Of a DNA stretch of 64,000 nucleotides, positions 1 through 11,000 are shown piece by piece. Under the pieces are notes generated by a model. The model was not told where the DNA came from and did not search any database. It saw only the letters and a program-made list of their open reading frames with translations. Every line of letters begins with the position of its first letter. The stretch's first letter is position 1. The stretch lies in the NCBI RefSeq assembly GCF_910591885.1, contig NW_025963549.1, positions 62,001-126,000 of the forward strand, written 5' to 3'. Source of the DNA: Bombus terrestris (taxonomy: Eukaryota; Arthropoda; Insecta; Hymenoptera; Apidae). Made by a program: the position numbers and the translations under genes.

Positions 1-640
1 TTTGGTAAATTTTTCTGGAAAGTGCGTCGGCTGCTGTGTTCTCTTTACCTTTGCAATACTGCATATCGTACTCGTATTCTTCGAGTTTAAATCTCCATCT
101 AATCAAACGCGAAGAAGGGTCTTTGCAATTTTTGAGCCAAGTGAGTGTTTGGTGCTCGGTTCGAATAACGAATCGTCTTCCTAACAGGTATTGCCTGAGT
201 CTCTTAACTGCCCATACGATAACTAATAATTCCTTTTCTGTGGTAGAGTAATTTTTCTCTGGGGGGTTGAGTGTCCGTGATATGTAACAAAAAGGATGTC
301 CGTCTTGTGATAAGATTGCGCTTATTCCTTCATTGGAAGCGTCTGTGGTGAGTGTGAATGTTTTCGTGCAGTCTGGGTATGCTAAAACTGGGGTTGAGCA
401 TAGCTTTTCATTTAGTGTGTCAAAGCTTGTCTGTTGCGCTTCAGTCCATCTCAAAGGATTGTCTTTCTTTGTGAGATCTGTTAATGGTTTGGCGAGTTTG
501 GAAAAGTTTTTAATGAATTTTCTGTAGTATTCAGCTAATCCGAGAAATGACTTTACGTCTGTTGGTGTTTTGGGAATCTTAAAGTCTTTAACTGCGGAGA
601 TCTTTTTAGGATTTGTCTTTATGCCCTCGTGTGTTATGAC
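1..640 (-). pseudogene. pol: pol fragment: end of RT, RNase H start, Gypsy family 1 copy 1a
   Basis: This stretch continues pol downstream of the break near 640, in a different frame from the RT part. It aligns base for base with 61856-62495 of copy 1b, where the open frame leads into RNase H and integrase. The minus-strand translation contains Gypsy connection-domain and RNase H features, including the TDASNEG-type and RTDHQAL-type motifs. It carries several differences from copy 1b, and the window edge cuts it off. No start codon belongs here, because it would be translated only as part of a polyprotein. Confidence 0.8.
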
Positions 641-2073
641 ATGTCTAAGTATTCTAATTCAGGTTTTAGAAACTCGCATTTGTCGGGTTGGATTTTTAGT
701 CCTAACTCTTTTAATCTTTGCAATACTATAGCAAGGTTTTCATTGTGTTGTTGAATTGTACTACCGAATATTATTATGTCGTCAAGGTATACAAAGCAGT
801 ATTTGTTCAATAATCCTCGTAACGCGGTATCCATCATGCGTTGGAAGGTGGCTGGGGCGATTTTTAAACCGAATGGCATGCGATTAAAGTGAAAGTGTCC
901 CTGAGGTGTGCTAAAGGCTGTATATTTCTTTGAGTCGGGGTCCGTAGGTATTTGATGGAATCCCGAAGATAAATCTAGAGCAGAGAAGAATTTGGCGTTG
1001 CCTAATTGTGATAGAATGTCGTCGATTGTCGATGGTGGGTAGGCGTCTTGATCGGTAAGTTCATTTAATTTTCGAAAGTCGATAACTATACGCCATTTCT
1101 GTTTGCCTGGTGCGTCTGATTTCTTGGGTACTACCCATACTGGACTGTTGTAAGGAGAATCTGATTCTTCAATGATATTTTTATCTAACATTTTTTTCAT
1201 TTGTTTTTCAATTTCTGCTTTATGGGCTTCGGGAGGTCGGTACGATTTGGTATTGACGATTTTGTTTTCGCGTAGGGTAATAGTGTGTTTTGTTAGGTTA
1301 ATACAAGGTAGGGTATCGGATTCTAGGTCAAACACGTCTATGTAATGTAGGAGAATCTTTTCGATAGGAATAAGAAGTTTGTCTTCAATATGGTCTAGTC
1401 TAATTATTTGTTTCATTTTAGCAATTTTATCGAGATCGTGTTCATAAGAAAGATCATTAGTGATTATAGTTGGTTGCTCACCAGTATTGCAGAAACATAC
1501 TCTCGTCGGAACTTTATCCAGATAGATTGTTTCGATTTCGGTTTGCACTGGGAGAATGGTTTTCGGCGCCTGGAAAAATATTTCGTTCCCGTTTAATTGT
1601 ATTGATTCGTTGTTAATTCGATATGAGTAGTTAGAGAGCATAGGTAAACCAATTATTCTGTCTTCTATTAAAGGAAAATCGTCTGGCACAACGTGAAATG
1701 TGTTCATGATGTTAAAGAATTGAAAGTCTACTGTTTCGTCAGTTTGGTATTTGTCATTGCCCATGTAAAATGTTTTAGCTACTGTCTTTTTAGGTTTAAA
1801 TATGGCACTTGATCTTTTAACTAAATTTATTCCTGCACCGGTATCGATTAAATATCGTTTGATTTCTGTTCCCGATCGAACTCCAATGGATAGAAGTTTT
1901 CCTGTTGTTGCGTGTACTCGTACGACGTCTCTCGAGGTTCTGGTAGCGCTGTTTCCTCTTCTCGTCCCGCATTCTCCATGTTTATATTGTAGCTGCGCGG
2001 TGGCGGAAGATTTCGCTGGCTGGCCGGTTGAAAATTTCGGCAGTAATTTGCGGTATGTCCTATTTGGTTGCAC
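634..2073 (-). CDS. pol: Gypsy Pol N-terminal part: aspartic protease and reverse transcriptase
   Basis: The 479-residue frame contains a retropepsin motif (IDTGAGINLV) in its first third and a Gypsy reverse transcriptase. RT motifs seen are DFRKLNELT, SALDLSSGFHQ, MPFGLKIAPATFQR and the catalytic FVYLDD. It overlaps the end of gag by about 225 nt in the -1 frame relative to gag, the classical retroviral gag-pol arrangement; I could not point to a convincing slippery heptamer. The frame closes at LEYLDMS, where Gypsy RT normally continues, so a one-base frameshift has truncated it. The same break occurs in the copy at 62489. The listed start is the first ATG in frame; real Pol would arise from Gag-Pol. 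Confidence 0.88.
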   Translation of the reverse strand: MQPNRTYRKLLPKFSTGQPAKSSATAQLQYKHGECGTRRGNSATRTSRDVVRVHATTGKLLSIGVRSGTEIKRYLIDTGAGINLVKRSSAIFKPKKTVAKTFYMGNDKYQTDETVDFQFFNIMNTFHVVPDDFPLIEDRIIGLPMLSNYSYRINNESIQLNGNEIFFQAPKTILPVQTEIETIYLDKVPTRVCFCNTGEQPTIITNDLSYEHDLDKIAKMKQIIRLDHIEDKLLIPIEKILLHYIDVFDLESDTLPCINLTKHTITLRENKIVNTKSYRPPEAHKAEIEKQMKKMLDKNIIEESDSPYNSPVWVVPKKSDAPGKQKWRIVIDFRKLNELTDQDAYPPSTIDDILSQLGNAKFFSALDLSSGFHQIPTDPDSKKYTAFSTPQGHFHFNRMPFGLKIAPATFQRMMDTALRGLLNKYCFVYLDDIIIFGSTIQQHNENLAIVLQRLKELGLKIQPDKCEFLKPELEYLDMS

Positions 2074-3197
2074 TTAAAACACTTCATTCTTCCTCCGTTG
2101 TTTATTTGAGTGCTTGTCGGCAGGCGATTGAGCGTAGTCATCGGACCGCTCCTAAGTGGGGGTTTGCGTTGTGACGAAACATTCCCTCGGGCGAATGAGT
2201 GAGATCTTATTTGCTGCCTGCACTGATTTCCGCGGTTTCCCTCAATTTCTCCGATTAATAGTTCTGCTTCGAACGCGGCATCTTGTGCTTCTTGTAAGGT
2301 GCGCGGTTTCATGTTTGATGTTCTGATTTCTATCTCGGGTTTTAAATTTAGTATGAACGTTTTGGTTGCGCGTTCGTTCTCTAGGTCTATCGCGACTGCT
2401 TGTCGAATAGGATCGCGAATTTCCTGTTGCAATGCGTATATAAGTTCATTAAGACCTTGTCGAAATCTTTTGACGTATCCGTGTACTGATTCGTTAAAAC
2501 TTTGCCGAGTTCTTTGTAATTTATCGCGTGCACCGTTTGAAGTTACGCTAATCGATACGAACTTCCTCAGATTTTCGAATAAGGCGCCGTACGTCTCGAT
2601 AACCGAATGTCTAATGCCTCTTTCGGCTTCGCCGACAATGCGTTTGGTTAGAATTAATTTCAATAAAGCACGCTTTTCGTTACATTCCGATCTAGCTTCG
2701 CTTACCCGCTTGATGAATCCCTTCACTCCAATGTCATCTTGACCGTTGAGGACTGGGATGAACTCGATGCTGGTTTTCGCGTCGAACATATGTCGTTCGT
2801 ACGAGGCTGATTCTTCTTCCTCATCCTCGGCGTTCGCTGGGTCGGAGGTTTCTGGAGTTTCTTTGATCCGAACGCGTTCTTCCGGAGATTTCACTATGCG
2901 GGTGTCTCGAGTAGTGCTTCTGCTGGCAGAACTAGTATCGTCTGTTATAATTGAGTTGAACTCAGACGTATCTACGGAGAATTGTACTCCTAGCTTGAGT
3001 TCGGCCACAGTCTTCCCTATTAGTTCCATTTCCTTGATCCGTTGAGTGCTTTCATCGGGGATTAGTTTATACAAATCATTTATAACTGCCTTATGTTCTT
3101 CGTGCTGGCGCTGCATCATATCCAAAATTGCCCGCAGGTTTGGATCACCGCTAGTCGAAGCGACAGGTGTAACTGTCTTATCGTCCCTTTTGTCCAT
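1848..3197 (-). CDS. gag: Gypsy Gag polyprotein, family 1
   Basis: This 449-residue protein is the Gag precursor of the element and would assemble virus-like particles around the RNA. Its N terminus is acidic and polar, with an EDEEEE run near residue 120. A helical capsid-like middle follows, and a single CCHC zinc knuckle (CFKCNQIGHTANYC) lies near the C terminus, the nucleocapsid signature. The start ATG lies about 180 nt inside the primer-binding site, a normal leader length. The 3' end overlaps pol in the -1 frame. The frame is intact over its full length, unlike pol, so this copy may have decayed recently. Confidence 0.88.
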   Translation of the reverse strand: MDKRDDKTVTPVASTSGDPNLRAILDMMQRQHEEHKAVINDLYKLIPDESTQRIKEMELIGKTVAELKLGVQFSVDTSEFNSIITDDTSSASRSTTRDTRIVKSPEERVRIKETPETSDPANAEDEEEESASYERHMFDAKTSIEFIPVLNGQDDIGVKGFIKRVSEARSECNEKRALLKLILTKRIVGEAERGIRHSVIETYGALFENLRKFVSISVTSNGARDKLQRTRQSFNESVHGYVKRFRQGLNELIYALQQEIRDPIRQAVAIDLENERATKTFILNLKPEIEIRTSNMKPRTLQEAQDAAFEAELLIGEIEGNRGNQCRQQIRSHSFARGNVSSQRKPPLRSGPMTTLNRLPTSTQINNGGRMKCFKCNQIGHTANYCRNFQPASQRNLPPPRSYNINMENAGREEETALPEPRETSYEYTQQQENFYPLEFDREQKSNDI

Positions 3198-3374
3198 TTC
3201 AGAGTAATAGATCGTCGGAGTCTGACGTTATCGAATGCAATCGATCGATCCTTTTAGAGGAAATGGTTCTACTTACTAATAAAACCGTTTTTCGTAGTCC
3301 AGGTTGCTTGATACACCTTTGGTCGGATGTCCCGTAGGCCAAAACCGAAATCTTGTTTTATCCAACGTTGATGT

Positions 3375-3392
3375 ATCCTGGCAGGATCGCCA
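3375..3392 (-). other. Primer-binding site, Gypsy family 1
   Basis: On the minus strand TGGCGATCCTGCCAGGA starts three bases after the LTR end. Its plus-strand complement ends in CAGGATCGCCA, which from memory matches the acceptor 3' end of an arginine tRNA. TGG at the start pairs with the tRNA CCA, as expected for minus-strand DNA priming. Confidence 0.7.
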
Positions 3393-3395
3393 AAA

Positions 3396-3772
3396 TGTAA
3401 CGTAAAATGAGAAAGAAATTTAAAGGAAAGAAGAAAACTTTATTTTTTCCTCGTTTATACACTTCTGAACTCTAGCCGTGGCCGTTCGAGACTGAGGCTC
3501 TTACAATATTTTCTTACTTTCGGTGACATCTGTTTCTTCTTTTGTTTTTCATCCTTCATTATCCCCACTACCCTGTAGGCGTACGTGACTGTTGCTACGC
3601 TTCTAGAACATTCGGTGGAAGGACCGTTAGGACATAGATGAACCCTCAGGTACTCCGGCAATATACATTGTCGCCAATGTCGCCATGTGTAATGTTCAAG
3701 TATCGGCTGTCTGGAGAATGTTTAGAAGTGGTCGCCTAAGGTGACGTCAGGGCAAAAGTGTTTGTGGTTACA
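3396..3772 (-). repeat. 5' LTR of Gypsy family 1 copy 1a
   Basis: A 377-bp segment bounded by the inverted termini TGTAAC and GTTACA, directly upstream of the primer-binding site. It shares blocks (for example around the CCCTGTAGGCGTACGTGAC motif) with the family 2 LTR at 24410-24791, so the two families are related. The sister 3' LTR lies outside the window. Confidence 0.85.
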
Positions 3773-4589
3773 CTATCCATTTGCCTGATCTTCAGTTACC
3801 ATGCTCGCTCGTGCCGGTTGTTGATTGACGATGGAAATTTCCACGTCCCCTGCTCGTATTTCCTTTGTTTCCTCTTCCTCTGCTGCGACCACGTGTTGAC
3901 CCACGCCAAAAACTGTTACTGCTCCCCGCTTCGACGCCATTTTGACACTCTCTCGCAGAATGTCCTACTCTTCCACATCTGAAGCATCCTTCCTTTTTTG
4001 CAGAAAAGGCGTTGGTTTGCATTTCTCCTCGATTGGACTTATTCTTCTCCTCAGCTATTTCAATTTTATTTGTTACATATGCTACCGTTTGATTTTCTGC
4101 TTTCAATGCATCTACTATATCCGCTATGTAGGTGTATTCTTCGGGTAACGTATTCAGCGTGAAATTTAGTTTTTCCCTCTCACTCACTTGTGCACTCGCA
4201 CATTTTAATTCGTTTATTAATTTTTCGAAATTACTAAAAAACGATGCTGAATCAATGTAGTTCTCAAGACTTATCTTTTCCAATCTCCTTCTGCATTCGA
4301 TCTGTAGTGCCGTCGAATCTGTCAAGTACATTTCATCAAACTTTTTCACTATCTCATACGCCGTTTTTTCTTCTCTAATATATTCCAATTGTCTATTTGT
4401 GACGGCACTATAAATAATATTTATTGCCTTCAGATCCTTTTTGTCCCAGTCTTCATTGTCTGTTTCTGTCTTCACCCTAGTTGTGACAATCTCGCATTCT
4501 TCATATCTGAGAAACATCGTTATTCTTTGCTTCCACATACCGTAATCCTCACCATCGAAAATAGGTATCATTATTTCCGATCTATCCAT
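3773..4589 (-). pseudogene. gag: Copia A Gag, truncated by Gypsy insertion
   Basis: This Ty1/Copia Gag starts at MDRSEIM, a short leader downstream of the copia LTR. The UBN2-type Gag domain shows typical blocks (WKQRITMFL, LKAINIIYSAV, FDEMYL, LINELKCA, LNTLPEEYTYI). A CCHC knuckle (CFRCGRVGHSAREC) and an Arg/Gly-rich RGRSRGRGNK tail follow. Gypsy 1a interrupts the frame at 3773, and the rest of copia A lies outside the window. It closely resembles copia B gag at 24792-25541. Translation past 3792 reads into foreign sequence. Confidence 0.88.
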
Positions 4590-4746
4590 TTTAAATGATT
4601 CCTTATCTCTTACTCATGCGTTCCTACGTGCTCGAAGTGTATTTTTCCTCTTTGTAACCTTTGAACGTTTCTTTGCTTACTGAGAACTAACTCGAACTAA
4701 CTCGCAATATTGAAAAACACGCACTAAAATAACTTGCAAAATTATG

Positions 4747-4764
4747 AACCACGCTCTGCTACCA
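4747..4764 (-). other. Primer-binding site, copia A
   Basis: Minus-strand TGGTAGCAGAGCGTGGTT abuts the LTR end. It resembles the TGGTATCAGAGC primer sites common in Copia elements, which pair with initiator methionine tRNA. Confidence 0.7.
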
Positions 4765-5009
4765 TGAAAAGATATAGAATGGATTCGGAAATACAAATAA
4801 TTCCCTTTATTTAGCACACAACTGTTATACATATATCTTATACTCTTAAGACCTCAAAATCCTACTCGCACGCACGCTTGTTGTCAACCGACTCTTCCAG
4901 ATACTTCTAACGACTGGCTCTTGTCTTTTGTCTCAACCAAGACCCGGACGTCCTCTGACGCTTACACACACATTCACATGTACAGTGTAAGTGTATCATA
5001 TTCCCAACA
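4765..5009 (-). repeat. 5' LTR of copia A
   Basis: A 245-bp segment starting TGTTGGGAATATGATAC and ending TATCTTTTCA on the minus strand, with TG...CA ends and the primer-binding site immediately downstream. The same LTR family occurs at 25751-25994, 51035-51212 and 58964-59199. It was inserted into satellite DNA. Confidence 0.9.
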
Positions 5010-5819
5010 GGAATAAATATTCAGATCAACGTGACTACGTTTCGATTGCAGGTATGTAGACAATTCGATGCGCGTTATATTCCATATCTGATGCCAAGTA
5101 CAGTGCACATCATCCGGTTTACGCTATGTAAAATCTGGACCCAGCCAGATCCAGCGTTGTTGCAGTTTCGTATATTCAGGATTAAGTATTCAAACCGACG
5201 TATCTCCGATTCTATGGCACATATGGTTACAATTAGAGGCTCGTTATGCACCAAATTTGCTGCCAAACACAGTTCACGTTATCCCGTTTGATGCATGTAA
5301 AATCGGGACCCAGCCGAACCCTGCGTATTTGCAGTTTTACATATTCAGTATTAAATATTCAAATCAACGAATCTCCGTTTCTATGGCACACTTACAGACA
5401 ATTCGGTGCGCGTTATATTTGACATCTGATGTCATATACAGCGCACATCAGTAGGTTAGCGTTTTGTTCACCCTTGTCCCTGTCAAATACACCATAATTG
5501 CAGATTAGCATATTCATGCTTGAATATCGAAAGCAACGTATCTTCGTTTCTACGGCAGATATGACGACAATTCGGTGAGCGTTATGCTCTTGATTTTCTG
5601 GTGAGCACAGAGCACATTTTCCGATTCTATCTTCTCTTCTGTCTCATGTCTTCTCTGGTCACTGACAGATTCAGCGTAATTTCTGCTTTGCATATTCATG
5701 CCTAAATGTTCAAACCAACGTATCAGCGCTGCTATTGGATACATGTCGCAAATGCGACGCGCGCTATACTCCACAATTACAGCCAAATACAGTACTTATC
5801 CGGTTTGCGCTATGTCGAC
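5010..5819 (+). repeat. Satellite array S1 (period about 169 bp)
   Basis: Diverged head-to-tail monomers of about 169 bp. Recognisable blocks are a gacaattcgatgcgcg-type core, a tgctgccaaatacagt block, a tgcagttttgcatattca block and caacgtatctccg. About five monomers are present. From 5066 on, the sequence is duplicated at 15457. Confidence 0.85.
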
Positions 5820-6826
5820 TGTATTTTCGAGTTATCGCGGGGAGACGCGGTCGTTTGAATACGCGTCAATGGGAGTCGAAAATTCCCGTTAAGATTGGAA
5901 TAATCGACACCACGAATAGTTCGATCCCCGTATTTCGCTTAGGATAATAGGTGTAGTCGTTGTGGTATAACACTGGGAGTCACAAAGTTATAAAAAATAT
6001 ATGTATTTCCAACGATTTATACAATCACACTGAGTAAGAACGCCGTTGCTTAAGATACAGATAACGAAGAGAAGGATTATTCTTAGATGAGAATGTGAGC
6101 TATAGGAGCTGTAGGTCCGAGAGAGCTGTAGGAGCTCTCGGACTTCTGGATACTGTGAGAGAAATAGGAGGCTCTTAGAGATATAGAAACGGTGAGAGTT
6201 GTAGGGATTGCAGGAACTTTAGTCACCGTGAGAGACGATGGAACTCTGAGAGATATCGGAACGGTGAGAGTTATAGGGATTGCAGGAACTCTAGTCTCCG
6301 TGAGAGATGATGTAACTCTAAAGTTTATTCTGATGTGAGTACGAAGCTCGGTGTGGGTGTGCCCTTTGAACGAAGAACGCGGATTCGTTGCTTACATTGT
6401 TAGATAGGAAAGTGAGGGCAATGATCCGCGATGCCGATTGGTTATGACTAATGTTAGCAAGGAAGAGAGGAAGAAGAAGCCTCCTACCAACGTGGGTCCT
6501 AGGCGACATTGTCTATGGGAAAACTCAGATTTTCCGTTAGGTAGATGTCCGCTTTTTTCGTTTGGCCACTACCCGCTTTCTCCGTAATTCTTAAGAGCGC
6601 GTAATATACCCAAGGACCTTTCTAAAAACCGACCGACAACACTTCCAGAATTAGAAAGTCTTTTCGAAACAAACAGATTGACTTAGACCATATGTGCGAA
6701 CAATGCAGTTACGATTTCATCTTTATGGTGGGTCCTTGGGCCTACGGAGGATTCGAAGGATGGCACGTGGACCGTTGGCTGTCAAGCCGCGCGGGATTGA
6801 GTGCTGATGTGTTGCGCGGCAGAACA
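5820..6826. repeat. Solo LTR E1 (1,007 bp, 5-bp TSD)
   Basis: A TG...CA segment of about 1 kb interrupts a satellite monomer and is flanked by the 5-bp duplication TCGAC (5815-5819 and 6827-6831), as left by LTR-LTR recombination of a retrotransposon. It has no coding capacity. It contains a tandem repeat of about 70 bp around 6190-6310 (units with gtgagag and gggattgcaggaact). Sense and superfamily are not determined; a 5-bp duplication fits Copia, BEL/Pao or some Gypsy elements. Confidence 0.8.
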
Positions 6827-7021
6827 TCGACTCTGGTCTCTGTTATATGCAGTGTAATTGTTGTTTTGCAGATTCAGACTCAAATATTCAACTCCACGTA
6901 TCTCCGTTGCTGTTGCTGATATGTCGACAATTCGATGTGCCTGGTACTCCACATTTCTTGCCAAATACATCGTTTACCAGCCAGTTTGCACTATATCCAG
7001 ACTGGTCCCAGATAGATCAAG
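6827..7021 (+). repeat. Satellite array S1, continuation after E1
   Basis: The satellite monomer resumes exactly at the duplicated TCGAC and runs for just over one period to the M2 LTR. Confidence 0.8.
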
Positions 7022-7855
7022 CATAAATATATATCGAAGATGAAAGAACACGGGAACCTTCCGTTTGGAATTTTGGGAAAATCCCGTAACATTGTAATCT
7101 ATATTCTACCATAGCTGTAATTCAACAATTGTAGCCATCCAGTCCGATTGTAATTGTTCGAAACTTGTGATACTGCAATTGGCCTCGAGGCGACAACCAG
7201 TCACCGAACGTAGCCGCGGTCAAGGGATGAACGTTTTGTCTAATAAAGGCATGGAGTAATTCTATAGCTATCCTTAAATGAAATAATCGTAGCGGCACGT
7301 GACAGTAAACATTCCAACGGTTTCTCTCCCGTGTCTCGCCACACGCAGACTCTATCCGTCGGATAAGATGATTGCCAGATGTCAACGCATCTCAACAGTA
7401 TATGTTTAGCTAGCCTGAGGACCCATTATAAACCTTAAGATTTAGTTAATTAAAGTCCTTAACAGTCCTAAACAGGCAAACAGTCTTCGTTCCAACTACG
7501 GGATGATAGGTGAAATCTACTTTTCCACGGACGACGCTTCCCTCTAGCAACGTTCCCTCAAGGGCTACTAGCATCCTTCTCTAACTATCAACATGGAAAT
7601 TGTCCAATTAACAGTAACGTCACTATCAATCTCTTTCCGAGCGAAGTCTTTTCTCCACGAATCCGATGTTCCGGTGCCCTTAGACACACCCATCATTGTT
7701 TTCCTCTGCAGCATCATCGTGCCGGAAAATCATTCTCTCGTGAGGTCACATTAGCCAGTTACAAAGAGCCTTAACCCTCGGTGGATATTCTATGTTTCGA
7801 CAAAGAGTTTGTTCAGTCCTACCTGTACCGTAGATAAACAAGTATGGTACAACTT
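7022..7855 (+). repeat. M2-type LTR, left part (split by R1 element)
   Basis: Sense-strand LTR of the mdg3-like Gypsy group. It starts with an AT-rich run and a decayed TCGAAGATGAAAGAACAC block, the counterpart of TGTCGGAGATGAAAGAACACC in better copies. It aligns with 57823-56841 read in reverse. The R1-like LINE interrupts it at 7855 and it resumes at 13243. Bases 7844-7855 are the left target duplication. Confidence 0.82.
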
Positions 7856-8059
7856 TTTTTTTTGCGTGGGGTTGGGAAAATGCTATTACGCATGTCCAGT
7901 GACTGGGTTATGTGGGAGTCGGTCGGATGTCGTTGCCATACCCACTAAAAACCCCTCCTCCTTCTTCCTCCGCTTAGAGGGCAGACAACCCCGGTAAAAC
8001 CTGTCGCCAGTCATCAGGGTTGTCCTTTCGTGCCCCGTTGTATCTACTTCTTCGGGCAG

Positions 8060-11000
8060 TTACTGCTCATGTCGTCCTCTCAGCCAGTTCAGAATACTGG
8101 GCTGGTCTCCTTCTGCGGTTTTTCGTTGTTCCATGTTCTTGCCCTCATTGCTCCGCGTAGTTGTTGTTACGCTCGTTCTCCTCCTTGCCTCTTCCAAGGC
8201 CCTCGCTGTCACCCTCCTGTGACACATGACGGTCTTGCAGAATTGCCCGAATTTATTCCAGCTCTCGTCCTTGGCGGTCACCGTGGCGATCAGATTGCCC
8301 ACGTCTATCTTCCCTCCCAGAGCGTTCTCCAGCTCGATCCTTCTGTCCGTCCACTTCGGGCACGCGAAGAGGACGTGCTCTGCATCGTCGTTCGGGTCTC
8401 CACAGTCGAGACAGTTGCTGTCGCTGTCCCTGCCAATCCTTTTCCTATAGACACCGAAGCTCCCATGCCCGGTTAGCAGCTGCATGGTGTGGTGATCGAT
8501 GTCCATCTTCTTTTTGGTAAATAGCAGCGCACTCGGTATTAGCTTCTTTGTGATATTTTCTATTTTGTAGTTGTTCCACTCCTTCTGCCAGTCCTCTTGG
8601 GCCTTCATGCGAATCGCCTCTAGTTCCTCCTTCATCTTGGAGCCGTCATCCGAGCCAATCCTGGACCCATGGATCTTGTTCCTCTCGTAGGTCTCTCCGA
8701 GCATCTTTATCTTTATGTAAATCGGGAGATTCCCGGTCAACACGCAAAGTGCCGCGTGGGAGACGGTACGGTATGCCGTCGTTGTTATGCACAGGGCCGT
8801 TCGTTGTGCTCGTTTCAGCTTTTTCCTGTTCTTATCGGTATTCGCTGCTCTAGCCCACACCGGTGCTCCGTAAGTTACGATGGACTCCCACACATTGTAG
8901 TAGAGCCTACGAGCCAAGCTGGGCGGCCCGTTGATGTTGGGTAGAATTCCCCTAAGGGCTCCTATTAACTTGTCGGCTCTGTTACACACCATCTCGATAG
9001 GCGCACCGAACCTCCGACTGGAGTCGATGACGACTCCGAGATACCTGATGCGATCGACCGTTTCGATGTCCGACGAGCCCAACCTGAGTATCACCACTCT
9101 CGGCACACGCAAGCTTGTGATGAGCATGACCTCCGTCGTTTCCCTCGCCAGGGTGAGACTGACACTCGTGCACCAATCGTGCATCGTGTTGACCTTGACG
9201 GAGGCATCTTCGTTCCTCCCGACGGAACATGTGATGGCCAGATCATCCGCGAAGGCGGTTGCTCTGACCATTGGCATGTTGTCGAGTCTCTCGAGCAACC
9301 GGTCGTATACCAAGTTCCACAGGAATTGTCCGAGGATGGATTCCTGCGGAACTCCCGCCGCCACCTCGTGCTCCACCGTGCCGTGCTGGTTGCTCACGAT
9401 GATCCTCCTTCCGGATAGATAACTGCCGATTAGCCTTTTGACCTTCCATGGCAGCTTCCTCTTGTCAAATTCCTCGTATATGCTCTTCCAGCTGTGCGAA
9501 TTGAAGGCATTGCTAATATCCAAGGTGATTATCGCGCATATTACCTTCTTCTGTTTGCAGATGTTGGCAAACTTCATCACCTGCGTGATGGCATCTACCG
9601 TGCTCCTCTTCTTTCTGAAGCCATATTGCCTCCGATGGAACGGGTCCGTCCCGATGCATCTCTCGATGATTCTGTTAAAGCATTTTTCCCAAATCTTGCT
9701 CATGGTTGGGAGTATGCTTATCGGCCGGTACGCGTTGGGTAGACTGGGATCCTTTCCCGGTTTCCTTAGCAGTATTACTCTGGCCGTCTTCCAGCAGTCT
9801 GGGATCCTTCCTGATTCGGTGATGCTGTTGAACGCCCTTGTCACGAGCTCGCTCCTGCGACTCGCTACCAGCTTCGCGATCTCGCCCGGCACGCCATCGA
9901 CTCCTGCAGCCTTCTTGGTGTTCATTCTTCCGGCGGCATCGACGACATCGCCTTCGCCGATGGCGACGCTGAGGCTAATATCTCCTTCTTCTTCGGTCTC
10001 TGCCTCTTCGCGGCCCTCATAATGGGGGGGGGGTCCGTGTCCCAAGGTGAATAGCCTCTGTAGGACTGCCTTCACCATGTCGATCGGCATGTCGTTTGTT
10101 GGTCCCTTGCTTTTACATTTCTTCATGACCGTGCGATAGGGTTTGCCCCAAGGGTCGCTCTCCAGTATCTTGCAGTATTCTGCCCAAGCTGTTTTTTTGC
10201 TACAGGCGATCTCCTTTTTTAACTGCCTACGGATCTCCTTGTAGGCGTTGACGAGGGGCTCGGTGTTGCCGGCATTCTTCTTTCTTTCTCTCGTCACCTT
10301 CCTGAGCGCTTTGTGCGCCTGCGCTCTCAGTTCCGCGATCATCGGGTTCCACCAGTAGTTCGCGTACTTGCGGCTCGCCGCACCGTTCGACTTCCTTAGC
10401 ATCCCTTCGCACGTACCTTCGATGCTCTTTTGCAAGGGCTCGACGCCATCCTCTCCGATAGCCGCGTTGAGGTCCTCCTTCTTCAGTGTGTCGTCGAATC
10501 TGCTCAGGAACTCCTCCGGCGACATGTCCTTGGTCACGTACCTGTAGAACTTCGATTCGGTTCGGGTCTTCCTCGTCTTAAACCTGTGGAGCACGTACAG
10601 ATGGTCCGAGGCCGAGTATTTGTCCAAGACCGCGCTTCCGGCGTGTATCTCGCTGACCTTGTTGGTTACGCTTATTATGTCGGGGAAGCTCGTCTTCCCG
10701 TTCATGAAGAAGGTATACTTTTCATTGAGCCTCAATGGAAACACCCGGTGGGCGCTTAGTGCCTCCATTAAGACTCTCCCTCTCTTGTCTGTGGTCGATC
10801 CTCCCCAACAGGTTGACTTTGCGTTGAAGTCTCCGGCCACGACGACCTTGTCGTGTCTTCTAGCAACGCTCTTCGTCATAGCAGACAGCGTGTCTATGTA
10901 TTTGCAGTATGCTGGCTTATTTATGTTGGGCGAACAGTATCCGCTGAAGCAGAAGACGTCGCCAACGCGGACGCCCACTATCCCGTCGCTCTTGATCTCC

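Larger units (their letters stand above)
1..3772 (-). mobile_element. Gypsy family 1 LTR retrotransposon, copy 1a (3' end off window)
   Basis: Seen: on the minus strand the order is LTR (3396-3772), primer-binding site, gag, then pol in an overlapping frame, running off the left edge. The element interrupts the gag of a copia element at position 3773, so it is younger than that copia. It is nearly identical to the copy at 61856-64000, and that copy continues into integrase and an env, so this one probably once carried env too. Domain order PR-RT-RNase H-IN is that of Ty3/Gypsy. It is non-functional as read because pol is frameshifted near 640. Confidence 0.93.

Noticed and set aside
1848..2073. 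A slippery heptamer for the gag-pol -1 shift
   Set aside because: No X-XXY-YYZ site that I would defend was found in the overlap.
5031..5454. ORFs of 60-90 codons in the satellite arrays (also 14375-16338, 29637-31674, 32404-33445)
   Set aside because: They repeat the same peptide because monomers repeat with a ~169 bp period. They lack conserved starts, and the frame drifts between monomers.
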